NCBI GenBank assembly: GCA_016206685.1
Contig: JACQRB010000020.1
Span: 1 to 15,548, forward strand
Origin: Candidatus Omnitrophota bacterium
GTDB lineage: Bacteria > Omnitrophota > Gorgyraeia > Aquiviventales > Aquiviventaceae
DNA: 15,548 bases
Direction: 5' to 3'
Shown here: positions 1 to 6,331 of the stretch, one piece after another
How positions within the stretch are numbered: the stretch's first letter is position 1
Layout: each line of letters begins with the position of its first letter
Notes under the pieces: model-generated
The model's database searches: none
The model's input: only the letters and a program-made list of their open reading frames with translations
Told to the model about the DNA's origin: nothing
Program-made: the position numbers and the translations under genes

Positions 1-847
1 GCGTCGAGAAGGTCTTGTGGAGGTTGAGCTGCAGCAGGTCAATGCCCATGTCCCCGGGACGCACGATCCCCAGCAGCGCGTTCATGTTCGCGCCGTCCAT
101 GTACACCAGCGCCCCGTGCTCATGACACAGGCTGGTGATCACCTTGACGTCCTGCTCGAACAAACCCAGCGTGTTGGGGTTGGTGATCATCAGCGCCGCG
201 ACGTCGCGGGAAAGGTGCCGCTTCAACTCGGCCGGATCCACTAAGCCGTTGGCGCCGGATTTCAGCTCCACGACGCGAAACCCCGACAGGGCCGCGGAGG
301 CGGGGTTGGTCCCATGCGCGGAATCCGGGATCAAAATCGTCGTGCGCGCCTGCCCCTCCGACTGCGGTCGGGGTCGGGGCGCATGATACGCCCGGATGAT
401 CTTCAAGCCCGTGAGCTCCCCCTGGGCTCCGGCCGCCGGCTGCAAGGTGAACGCAAACATCCCGGTGATCTGGCACAACGACTGCTCAAGCTCATAGAGC
501 AGCCGGAGGAGTCCCTGGACGGTGGACTCCGGCTGCAGCGGATGCATGTGCGCGAAGCGCGACCAGGAAGCGATGCGGTCGTTGAGCTTGGGGTTGTATT
601 TCATCGTGCAGGAGCCCAGCGGATAGAACTGGGTGTCCACCGAGAAATTGCGCTGCGACAGGCGCGTGAAGTGGCGCTCGACGCTCAGCTCATCCACCTC
701 CGGCAGGGGGGGCGGCTCGTGGCGCAGGTGCTCCTCCGGGATCAGCTCCTGCACGGCGCGCGCCGAGGCGTCAGGGGCGGTGAGACGGTAGCTGCGCCGT
801 CCGGGCACCGAGCGTTCAAAGATCAACGGTTCAGGGTCGCTCATCAT
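1..847 (-). CDS. gcvPB: Glycine dehydrogenase (decarboxylating) subunit 2, GcvPB (3' end cut by window edge)
   Basis: This is the PLP-binding subunit of the P-protein of the glycine cleavage system. It decarboxylates glycine and passes the aminomethyl group to lipoyl-GcvH in the cytoplasm, together with GcvPA. The visible 282 residues include the family block around FYPLGSCTMKYNPK (residues 74-87) and end just after NLHKTFST, whose Lys278 is the expected Schiff-base lysine. The rest of the gene, about 200 residues judging from the family, lies beyond position 1. The reading frame has no stop up to the edge. The start ATG at 847-845 shares one base with the gcvPA stop (TGATG), so translation is probably coupled; a second ATG follows directly at 844. 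The family assignment is secure. Only the missing end is unknown. Confidence 0.95.
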   Translation of the reverse strand, partial: MMSDPEPLIFERSVPGRRSYRLTAPDASARAVQELIPEEHLRHEPPPLPEVDELSVERHFTRLSQRNFSVDTQFYPLGSCTMKYNPKLNDRIASWSRFAHMHPLQPESTVQGLLRLLYELEQSLCQITGMFAFTLQPAAGAQGELTGLKIIRAYHAPRPRPQSEGQARTTILIPDSAHGTNPASAALSGFRVVELKSGANGLVDPAELKRHLSRDVAALMITNPNTLGLFEQDVKVITSLCHEHGALVYMDGANMNALLGIVRPGDMGIDLLQLNLHKTFST

Positions 848-2190
848 CAGGCGATGGTTTTCAGCGTCTCGACCACATGGTCCATCTGCCCGCGGGAGGC
901 CGTCTCCGTCGCGCACCATAGCGCCGATTCACCCAGCGCCGGATACCAGGGACGCAGGGCAAGCCCGCCGAGCAGGCCGGCTTTGAGCAGCTTGCGATTG
1001 ACGTCCTGGGCCCGGACGCCGTGGGTGTAGCGCACGACGAACTCGTTGAAAAACGGCTGATTGAACACCGGCTCGATAAACGGCAGCTCGCGCAACCGCT
1101 CAGACAGCGCATGGGCGCGCTGCAGGTTGAGCTGCGCAAGCTCACTGAAGCCCTGCGGGCCGAGCAGGCTCAGGAAGATCGCCGCCCGCACGCACAGCCA
1201 GCCTTCGTTCGTGCAGATGTTGGAGGTGGCTTTTTCCCGCCGGATCTGCTGCTCGCGGGTTTGCAGCGTCAGCGTGAACGCGCGCCGCTGGGCCTGATCC
1301 ACCGTGCAGCCGACCAGCCGGCCCGGCACCTTGCGCAACAACGCCTGGCTCGTCGCAAACAGCCCCAGGCCCGGCCCCCCGTACGCGACCGGGCTGCCCA
1401 GGCATCGTCCCTCCGCCACCGCAATGTCGGCCCCGTAGGCCCCGGGCGGCTGCAGGAGTCCCAGGCTGATGGGATAGACGCTGGCGACGAACAGCGCGCC
1501 GACGCGATGCGCCAAGCCGCCGGCCTGCTCCATCGGCTCTAATACCCCGAAGACGTTCGGCTGCTGCATCAGGACGGCGGCCACGTCGTCTTTGCCGGCC
1601 GCCGCCAAGGCCTCCAGATCCGTGACGCCGTTGGTGTGCGGGATCTCCTGAATGATCGCGGGAAATCCTTGCAGGTACGTCGCGATGGCTTGGCGCGCAT
1701 GCGGATGGACGGCTTCCGAGACCAGGATGCGCGGGCGCCCGCTCGTGCGCAGCGCCAGCAGCACCGCTTCCGCCAGGCTCGAGGCGCCGTCGTAGAGCGA
1801 GGCGTTGGCCACCTCCATCTGCATGAGCTCGCAGATGAGCGTCTGGAACTCATAGATCAGCTGCAGCGTGCCCTGGCTGGCTTCGGCCTGGTAGGGCGTG
1901 TAGGGGGTGAGCCATTCCCCGCGGGAGGCGAGCGCATCCACGACGGTGGGGATGAGGTGAAGGTAGGCGCCGAACCCCAGGAACGACGCCAGCTCGCGCA
2001 GCGAGCGGTTCGGCGAGGCCAGCGACTCACAAGCTGACAACACTTCGGCCTCGGACAGACCGGCCGGCAACTCGAACGCGCCGCACCGGACCTCGGAGGG
2101 AATGTTGGCGAGCAGCTCTTCGATGGAGCTCGCCCCAATGGTTTGCAGCATCTGGGCGACTTGCTCGTCGGTGTGGGGACTGTAATCCAT
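847..2190 (-). CDS. gcvPA: Glycine dehydrogenase (decarboxylating) subunit 1, GcvPA
   Basis: This is the N-terminal-half subunit of the two-subunit P-protein; it pairs with GcvPB to form the active glycine decarboxylase. The protein has 447 residues, the normal size for this subunit. It begins with the typical MDYSPHTDEQVAQML segment and contains the aminotransferase-like fold seen across the family, for example the YTPYQAEASQGTLQ stretch and the NEGWLCVRAAIFL stretch near the C-terminus. The separate gcvPA and gcvPB genes contrast with the fused P-protein of E. coli and are usual in Firmicutes, Thermotogae, archaea and many candidate phyla. It begins 7 bases after gcvH and overlaps gcvPB by one base, in keeping with one polycistronic message. 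No frameshift or missing block is seen. Confidence 0.96.
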   Translation of the reverse strand: MDYSPHTDEQVAQMLQTIGASSIEELLANIPSEVRCGAFELPAGLSEAEVLSACESLASPNRSLRELASFLGFGAYLHLIPTVVDALASRGEWLTPYTPYQAEASQGTLQLIYEFQTLICELMQMEVANASLYDGASSLAEAVLLALRTSGRPRILVSEAVHPHARQAIATYLQGFPAIIQEIPHTNGVTDLEALAAAGKDDVAAVLMQQPNVFGVLEPMEQAGGLAHRVGALFVASVYPISLGLLQPPGAYGADIAVAEGRCLGSPVAYGGPGLGLFATSQALLRKVPGRLVGCTVDQAQRRAFTLTLQTREQQIRREKATSNICTNEGWLCVRAAIFLSLLGPQGFSELAQLNLQRAHALSERLRELPFIEPVFNQPFFNEFVVRYTHGVRAQDVNRKLLKAGLLGGLALRPWYPALGESALWCATETASRGQMDHVVETLKTIA

Positions 2191-2197
2191 GGCCGGA

Positions 2198-2587
2198 TCA
2201 GTGCGCGTCGGCTTGGATGAGCTTGGTGTAGTCGTCCGGGGACATCAACGCGCTGAGTTCAGACGGCTGACTCGGTGTGATCGCAAAGAACCACCCCGTG
2301 CCGTAGCAGTCCTGATTCACCAGTTGCGGTGATTTGCTTAAGGTCTCGTTCACCCGCGCCACGGTGCCTGAGAGCGGCGCGTAGATGTCAAACGCGGCCT
2401 TCACCGACTCCACGACCGCCACCGGCTCGCCCTGCTTGACCGCCTTGCCGACGGGGGGGAGCTCCACGTACACGACGTCGCGCAGCTCTTCCTGCGCGTG
2501 GGCGGTGATGCCGACGAGGACGTCCGCCCCCTCCTGTTTGGCCCACTCGTGCGTCTTGGTATACCGCAACCCTTGCGGCGTCATCAT
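2198..2587 (-). CDS. gcvH: Glycine cleavage system H protein
   Basis: This is the lipoyl carrier protein that shuttles the aminomethyl group from the P-protein to the T-protein and is then reoxidised by dihydrolipoyl dehydrogenase. It has 129 residues, normal for GcvH. The lipoylation site is Lys63 in the motif VVESVKAAFDIYAP, followed by the conserved GTVARVNETL turn and GWFF near the end. Two consecutive ATG codons (2587 and 2584) could both start the gene; an AAGG stretch lies just upstream, inside the end of gcvT. The gap to the gcvT stop is 4 bases. No lpd gene is present in this window, so the L-protein must be encoded elsewhere or beyond the left edge. Confidence 0.97.
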   Translation of the reverse strand: MMTPQGLRYTKTHEWAKQEGADVLVGITAHAQEELRDVVYVELPPVGKAVKQGEPVAVVESVKAAFDIYAPLSGTVARVNETLSKSPQLVNQDCYGTGWFFAITPSQPSELSALMSPDDYTKLIQADAH

Positions 2588-2591
2588 GACC

Positions 2592-3710
2592 TTATCCTCT
2601 CTTTGATGCGATGGCTTCCGGCGCTCGTTGCTGCGCGCGCCAGAACGGCAGCTTCACGACCGTCGCTGGATAGGCTTTCGAGCGAATCATGACCTGCACG
2701 GCTGTTCCCGGCGACGCCGCGCGCGTCTCGACGTACCCCAGCCCAATCGGCTTATGCAGCATGAGGCTGAACGTCCCGCTCGTGACGCTGCCCACCTGAC
2801 GCCCCCCCGCCATGAGCGCGCAGCCCGTGCGCGGGACCGGTCCCTCCGGAAGCTCGATGCCGACCAACCGCTTCGTCACTCCCGCGGTCTTCTGGTTCAC
2901 CAACACATCCTTGCCGATGAACGACGGCTTGTTGATCGCCACGGTCCAGCCCAGGTCCGCCTCATAGGGTGTGGTCGCGTCATCCATATCCGTGCCGTAC
3001 AGCCGCAGGCCCGCCTCCAAGCGCAGCGTATCCCGCGCGCCCAACCCGATGGCTTTCAGGCCCAGAGGCGCGCCGAGCTCCAGACACCGCTTCCACACGC
3101 GCAGGGCCGGCGCATCCTCCAGGAACACCTCGAACCCGTCGCTGCCGGTATAGCCGGTGCGCGCCAGCCACGCGCGGCTGCCCCATCCGGAGAGGTGCAT
3201 CGCGCTGAATCGCCCTAAGCCGCTGACCGGGGTCTCCAGCACCTGCTCAAGCAACGGCGCGACCTGGGGGCCCTGAATCGCCAAAATCGAGCGCCCCAAG
3301 CTGATGTCGCCCACGCGGGTGCCGGGGCGCTGATGCTCGACGATCCACGCGACGTCCTTCCGGCGGTTGGCGCAATTGACGATCACGAGGAATTCCTGGG
3401 CGCCGACGCGATAGATGATGAGGTCATCCACGATGCCGCCGCGCGGATTGGTCAGCAGCGTGTAGCAGGCTCTTCCCTCTCCCACCTGGGCGAGATCACT
3501 CACGATGAGCTCGTTGAGCGTCTGGAGTGATCCGGGCCCGCTGACCCAGGCCTGCCCCATGTGCGAGATGTCGAAGATCCCCGCCGCCGTGCGCACGCTG
3601 GTGTGCTCATCCAGGATGCTGGTGTAGTACAGCGGCATGTCCCAGCCGTGGAAGTCGGTCATCTTCGCGCCCAGGCGCAGGTGCTCGGCGTGGAACGCGG
3701 TTTTGTTCAT
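2592..3710 (-). CDS. gcvT: Aminomethyltransferase, glycine cleavage T protein
   Basis: GcvT transfers the one-carbon unit from aminomethyl-lipoyl-GcvH to tetrahydrofolate, giving 5,10-methylene-THF and ammonia. The protein has 372 residues from the ATG at 3710, the usual length. That ATG overlaps the metF stop by four bases (ATGA); the frame stays open further upstream, but those codons lie inside metF and have no family resemblance. Visible family features are the N-terminal HGWDMPLYY block, FDISHMGQ (46-53), the GGIVDDLIIYR segment (91-101) with the catalytic/folate-binding aspartate region, and the C-terminal barrel with GYVETRAASPGT. It sits between metF and gcvH in the operon, so its methylene-THF product is passed straight to FolD or MetF. 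Confidence 0.96.
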   Translation of the reverse strand: MNKTAFHAEHLRLGAKMTDFHGWDMPLYYTSILDEHTSVRTAAGIFDISHMGQAWVSGPGSLQTLNELIVSDLAQVGEGRACYTLLTNPRGGIVDDLIIYRVGAQEFLVIVNCANRRKDVAWIVEHQRPGTRVGDISLGRSILAIQGPQVAPLLEQVLETPVSGLGRFSAMHLSGWGSRAWLARTGYTGSDGFEVFLEDAPALRVWKRCLELGAPLGLKAIGLGARDTLRLEAGLRLYGTDMDDATTPYEADLGWTVAINKPSFIGKDVLVNQKTAGVTKRLVGIELPEGPVPRTGCALMAGGRQVGSVTSGTFSLMLHKPIGLGYVETRAASPGTAVQVMIRSKAYPATVVKLPFWRAQQRAPEAIASKRG

Positions 3711-4588
3711 CGAATGCCGGCCTCTTTGAGGATGTCCGGCACGAGGTCCTCCCAGCCAAGCGGATAGAGGTGGATGCCGTCGGCCCCCGCGTCTCGCACC
3801 GCGCGGATGAGCCCGGCCGTCGCGGCGAGACATTCCGCGCGCTTGTCGCCGGCCTGCTCAAACCGCGCGATCAGGTCCTCAGGGACGTGGATGCCCCAGA
3901 CGTGCTCGTTCATGTAGCGCGCCATCTTGGCGGATTTGACCAGCAGGATGCCGGCCAAGACCGGTTTCTTCAAGGCTTTCGCGCGGCTCATGAAGGCGCC
4001 GAACCCCCCGGCGTCGAAGACGGCCTGCGTCTGGAAAAACTGCGCGCCGCCGTCGAGCTTGGCCTTGCACTTCTGCATCTCGACCTCGAGATCTTTGGCG
4101 CCCGGATCCGCGGCCGCGCCGATGCAAAAGCGCGGACTGCCGGCCAGCTCCTTGCCGGCCATGTCCTTGCCCTGTGTGAGGCCGCGCGCCACCTGCATGA
4201 GCGTCGCGGAGTTGATGTCGAACACCGGCTTGGCGTCGGGATGATCGCCGGCCTTGGGATCGTCGCCGGTCAGCAGGAGGAGGTTGCGGATGCCCAGCAC
4301 CGCCGCGCCCAGCAAATCCGCCTGGAGCGCCAGGCGGTTGCGGTCGCGGCACGTCATCTGGAAAATCGGGTCTATGCCGGCCTCCAGGACGGCCTTCGCC
4401 ACCGCCAGCGCGCAGGCGCGCATGATCGCGCCGGAGCCGTCGGTCACGTTGATGGCATCCACCAACCCGCGCACGCCTTCGGCCGCTTTCAGAATTTCGG
4501 AGAGGTCGGTCCCTTTGGGCGGGTTGACCTCCATCGTCACCAGAAACGGCTTCTTGCCCAACTTGGATTCAAACCGCTCCATGCTCAC
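3707..4588 (-). CDS. metF: 5,10-methylenetetrahydrofolate reductase family protein (MetF-like)
   Basis: This is a flavin-dependent reductase that converts 5,10-methylene-THF to 5-methyl-THF, for methionine synthesis or, in acetyl-CoA pathway organisms, for the methyl branch. It has 293 residues, the size of bacterial MetF catalytic domains. Visible motifs are MEVNPPKG (19-26, with Glu20 at the catalytic glutamate position), NVTDGSGA (48-55), CRDRN (80-84), LTGDDP (107-112) and the QFFQTQAVFD strand. The EVNPPKG form resembles the short MetF proteins of acetogens and candidate phyla more than the EFFPP form of E. coli. There is no metV next to it. It overlaps folD by four bases at its start and gcvT by four at its end, so it is embedded in the C1 operon. 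Confidence 0.9.
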   Translation of the reverse strand: MSMERFESKLGKKPFLVTMEVNPPKGTDLSEILKAAEGVRGLVDAINVTDGSGAIMRACALAVAKAVLEAGIDPIFQMTCRDRNRLALQADLLGAAVLGIRNLLLLTGDDPKAGDHPDAKPVFDINSATLMQVARGLTQGKDMAGKELAGSPRFCIGAAADPGAKDLEVEMQKCKAKLDGGAQFFQTQAVFDAGGFGAFMSRAKALKKPVLAGILLVKSAKMARYMNEHVWGIHVPEDLIARFEQAGDKRAECLAATAGLIRAVRDAGADGIHLYPLGWEDLVPDILKEAGIR

Positions 4589-5469
4589 CCACCGGTCCGT
4601 TGCAGCTTGAAGGCCTCGACGGTGTTCTTCATCACCATCATGACGGTGACCGGGCCCACCCCGCCCGGCACCGGCGAGATGAACGCGGCGCGCTCCTTGG
4701 CGGTGTCGAACTCGACGTCTCCGACGACCTTACCCTCCTCCACATTGATGCCCACGTCAATGACAATAGACCTCGATTTGACCCACTCACCTTTAATCAA
4801 TTTTGGCTTGCCAGCCGCAACTACTAAAACGTCGGCCCGCTTCACATGCTTCTCAAGGTCTTTCGTCGCGATATGACAAACGGTGGTGGTGGCCAGCCTA
4901 TCTAGCAACAGCATGCCAACAGGACGTCCCACGATCTCACTGTGTCCAACGACGACGGCCTCCTTGCCTTCGAGCGATCCCCCACTTAGCCTCAGCGCTT
5001 CATCGATCAGCTCCATGACTGCCAGAGCAGTACATGATCCAATGCGCGCCTTAGCAAAAAACCGTCTCGCGGAATTCTGCGGATGAATGCCTTCTACATC
5101 TTTACGAGGGTCGATGATCGAAGAAATCCATTGCGCGTTAATCTGTGGAGGGAGAGGTTGGTGAACAAAAATGCCGTGCACACCGGGATTCTGATTCAGG
5201 AATTGAATTAAATTTCCAATCTGCTCTTTAGTTACCGTTGAGAAAGGAAAGCTATGAACGCCGATGGGGAATTGCTTTTCTAATGGATCTACCTTGATCC
5301 CTAATCTTATCGCGGCCTTGCGTTGAGCCTCGAAATACAATTTCGACGCAGGCGAATCAAACGAGATAATCGCTAGCACTATAGGACCAGAACCAAGAGC
5401 ACCAAATTCGCGTCTTATGTCTTTTTCAAGACGCTCCGCAATCGCTTTGCCGTCCAATACCACGCCCAT
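4585..5469 (-). CDS. folD: FolD-family methylene-THF dehydrogenase, probably without cyclohydrolase activity
   Basis: This FolD-family protein (294 residues, normal length) oxidises 5,10-methylene-THF to 5,10-methenyl-THF. The start is the ATG at 5469, six to seven bases after an AAGGA ribosome-binding site and 23 bases after fchA. Family landmarks are ASKLYFEAQRKAA (41-53), VHGIF..QPLP (97-107), RKDVEGIHP (122-130), the Rossmann loop VVVGHSEIVGRP (172-183) and PVPGGVGPVT (266-275). Odd features: the catalytic lysine four residues after Tyr45 (Lys56 in the human enzyme) is Gln49; the following Gln100 position is His103; the Asp125 position is Glu126; and the NADP-binding arginine of the usual GRS motif is His176. 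Bases about 4740-5470 are near 45% GC, while the last 150 bases and both neighbours are near 67%, so most of the gene looks transferred. Confidence 0.93.
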   Translation of the reverse strand: MGVVLDGKAIAERLEKDIRREFGALGSGPIVLAIISFDSPASKLYFEAQRKAAIRLGIKVDPLEKQFPIGVHSFPFSTVTKEQIGNLIQFLNQNPGVHGIFVHQPLPPQINAQWISSIIDPRKDVEGIHPQNSARRFFAKARIGSCTALAVMELIDEALRLSGGSLEGKEAVVVGHSEIVGRPVGMLLLDRLATTTVCHIATKDLEKHVKRADVLVVAAGKPKLIKGEWVKSRSIVIDVGINVEEGKVVGDVEFDTAKERAAFISPVPGGVGPVTVMMVMKNTVEAFKLQRTGG

Positions 5470-5492
5470 GGGATTCCTTGCAAGGATCTGCG

Positions 5493-5951
5493 TCACGGGA
5501 GTTGTCGTATCCAGGCGCGGTTGGCCGCGACCAGCGCCTGCGCCGATTCTTTGGCGGCCCTCGCCAGCGCTTGTGCGCAGTCCAGATCCACCCGGTAACT
5601 GGGGCTCACCCGCGCCCGGATGCGCCGGGCGAGCGACAGCACTTGCTGCGCGCACTCGCCGACCTGGCAGGGGACGTCCGTCGCGACTGTCAGGGCGCGG
5701 CGCAGGGCTTGTCGGTCCTGCCTGGCGCCGGCGCGAACCACCCGCGCAAACGCTTGGGCGTCCGCCTCGATCAAGCGCGTGCAGCACGCCCGAAGCCTGC
5801 GGGCGGTCGTGGCGCTCCCGGTCCGGCCGGCGAGCTTCTCCACCAAGGCGGCGGCAAGGGCGCAGGACAACGCCGCAGCGCTGCCGCCTCCATACGAAGA
5901 GCGGCGATCTGCCGTCTGCTCAAGGAGTTGCCGAATTGATGAGGCTCCCAC
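5493..5951 (-). CDS. fchA: Cyclodeaminase/cyclohydrolase family protein (FchA-like methenyl-THF cyclohydrolase)
   Basis: This short protein (152 residues) resembles the family that includes methenyl-THF cyclohydrolase FchA and the cyclodeaminase domain of FTCD. The signature YGGGSAAALSCALAAALVEKLA lies at 20-41, EADAQAF at 62-68, a DVP motif at 92-94, and a VDLDCAQ...N helix pair at 121-144 matches the usual SDAGVAAL...N region. Its predicted job is to hydrolyse 5,10-methenyl-THF to 10-formyl-THF. The start is a GTG at 5951, since no in-frame ATG precedes the domain; the ribosome-binding site is weak (GGACGGG). It lacks the last 40-50 residues of typical members. It is the first gene of the C1 operon, directly after the promoter and before folD. 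Formiminotetrahydrofolate cyclodeaminase activity is an alternative. Confidence 0.8.
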   Translation of the reverse strand: MGASSIRQLLEQTADRRSSYGGGSAAALSCALAAALVEKLAGRTGSATTARRLRACCTRLIEADAQAFARVVRAGARQDRQALRRALTVATDVPCQVGECAQQVLSLARRIRARVSPSYRVDLDCAQALARAAKESAQALVAANRAWIRQLP

Positions 5952-5974
5952 AAACCCGTCCGTCGTTTCATGCC

Positions 5975-6003
5975 ATTATATGTGAATTTTTTCACAAATT
6001 CAA
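5975..6003 (-). promoter_or_regulatory. Sigma-70-type promoter of the fchA-folD-metF-gcv operon
   Basis: Read on the minus strand, TTGAAT (6003-5998) and TATAAT (5980-5975) are separated by exactly 17 bases. This is a near-ideal vegetative promoter in an otherwise GC-rich region. Transcription would begin around 5968, leaving a leader of about 17 bases before the GTG start of fchA at 5951. All seven genes down to gcvPB follow without a gap large enough to suggest another promoter. Confidence 0.75.
5980..5997 (-). promoter_or_regulatory. Predicted Rex-type operator inside the C1 operon promoter
   Basis: The minus strand reads TTGTGAAAAAATTCACAT, matching the Rex consensus TTGTGAANNNNTTCACAA at 13 of the 14 specified positions. 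The site fills the spacer between -35 and -10, a classic position for a repressor that blocks RNA polymerase. Rex leaves DNA when NADH is high relative to NAD+. The core also satisfies the CRP-type TGTGA-N6-TCACA pattern, but a CRP activator would normally bind upstream of -35, not within the spacer. No rex gene is visible in the window. Confidence 0.65.
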
Positions 6004-6048
6004 CGGCGGAGGTGGGCCTCTATGCTCTGCTGGGGGGCGGTCGGTTTA

Positions 6049-6143
6049 GGCAGCGCTTCGCGCTCCGCTCAGCAGATTTTGATCGCCGAGCGCGTCCTGT
6101 GGCCGATCAAAATCTGAATTCGCGTCGCTGCGAAGTCGCTGCC
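6049..6143. repeat. Two-block inverted repeat
   Basis: The core arms at 6073-6085 and 6104-6116 are a perfect 13-bp inverted repeat (CAGATTTTGATCG and its complement) with an 18-base loop. Outer blocks 6049-6060 and 6131-6143 also pair, apart from one extra base. The middle sections between the blocks do not pair well. It may be a miniature element or a folded transcript; its role is unknown. Confidence 0.65.
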
Positions 6144-6163
6144 TTCCGCCCACCCAATCTCAG

Positions 6164-6189
6164 AGCGGAAAGCAGGAGCGGAAAGCAGG
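6164..6189. repeat. 13-base direct tandem duplication
   Basis: AGCGGAAAGCAGG occurs twice without interruption, at 6164-6176 and 6177-6189, immediately before the second inverted repeat. It is probably a slippage or insertion footprint. Confidence 0.8.
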
Positions 6190-6241
6190 AGGCGTTACTG
6201 GACGTGCCGCGCTGAAGCCTGGCACCGGTAGTAACGCCTCC
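6188..6241. repeat. 12-bp perfect inverted repeat with inner stem
   Basis: GGAGGCGTTACT at 6188-6199 is the exact complement of 6230-6241. Inside the 30-base loop a second short pair, GTGCC at 6204-6208 and GGCAC at 6221-6225, could extend the hairpin. No poly-T run follows on either strand. Function is unknown; a mobile-element end or recombination site is possible. Confidence 0.7.
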
Positions 6242-6270
6242 GTTATACTCGGCACATTTGTTTAGAGATC

Positions 6271-6297
6271 GGCGTCGAAGGCGGGGCGGAGGAGCTC
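6271..6297. repeat. Left copy of a yraN 3'-end direct repeat
   Basis: These 27 bases match 6772-6798 at 24 positions. On the minus strand they keep the yraN reading frame: the copy reads ELLRPAFDADL and stops, against ELIRAAFDATW and stop in the intact gene. The two copies bracket the orphan gene at 6332-6730. Confidence 0.65.
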
Positions 6298-6331
6298 GGG
6301 CATAGGAGGAGCGTGGCGAACGGTGTTTGGA

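Larger units (their letters stand above)
6004..6331. other. Gene-free stretch between the C1 operon promoter and the orphan gene
   Basis: I see no credible protein gene here on either strand. The stretch holds two long-arm inverted repeats (6049-6143 and 6188-6241), a 13-base tandem duplication (6164-6189) and a copy of the 3' end of yraN (6271-6297). Neither hairpin is followed by a T-tract on either strand, so I do not call them intrinsic terminators. Confidence 0.7.

Noticed and set aside
3770..4876. A 368-codon open frame on the plus strand
   Set aside because: It is antisense to metF and the end of folD, with no recognisable domain and a low-complexity His/Arg-rich composition.
5470..5787. 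Upstream extension of folD by 106 codons
   Set aside because: The added residues overlap fchA in another frame and look like no FolD N-terminus; the ATG at 5469 has a good ribosome-binding site and the family start.
6188..6241. Rho-independent terminator for the yraN side
   Set aside because: The hairpin is good, but no T-run follows on either strand, so I list it only as an inverted repeat.
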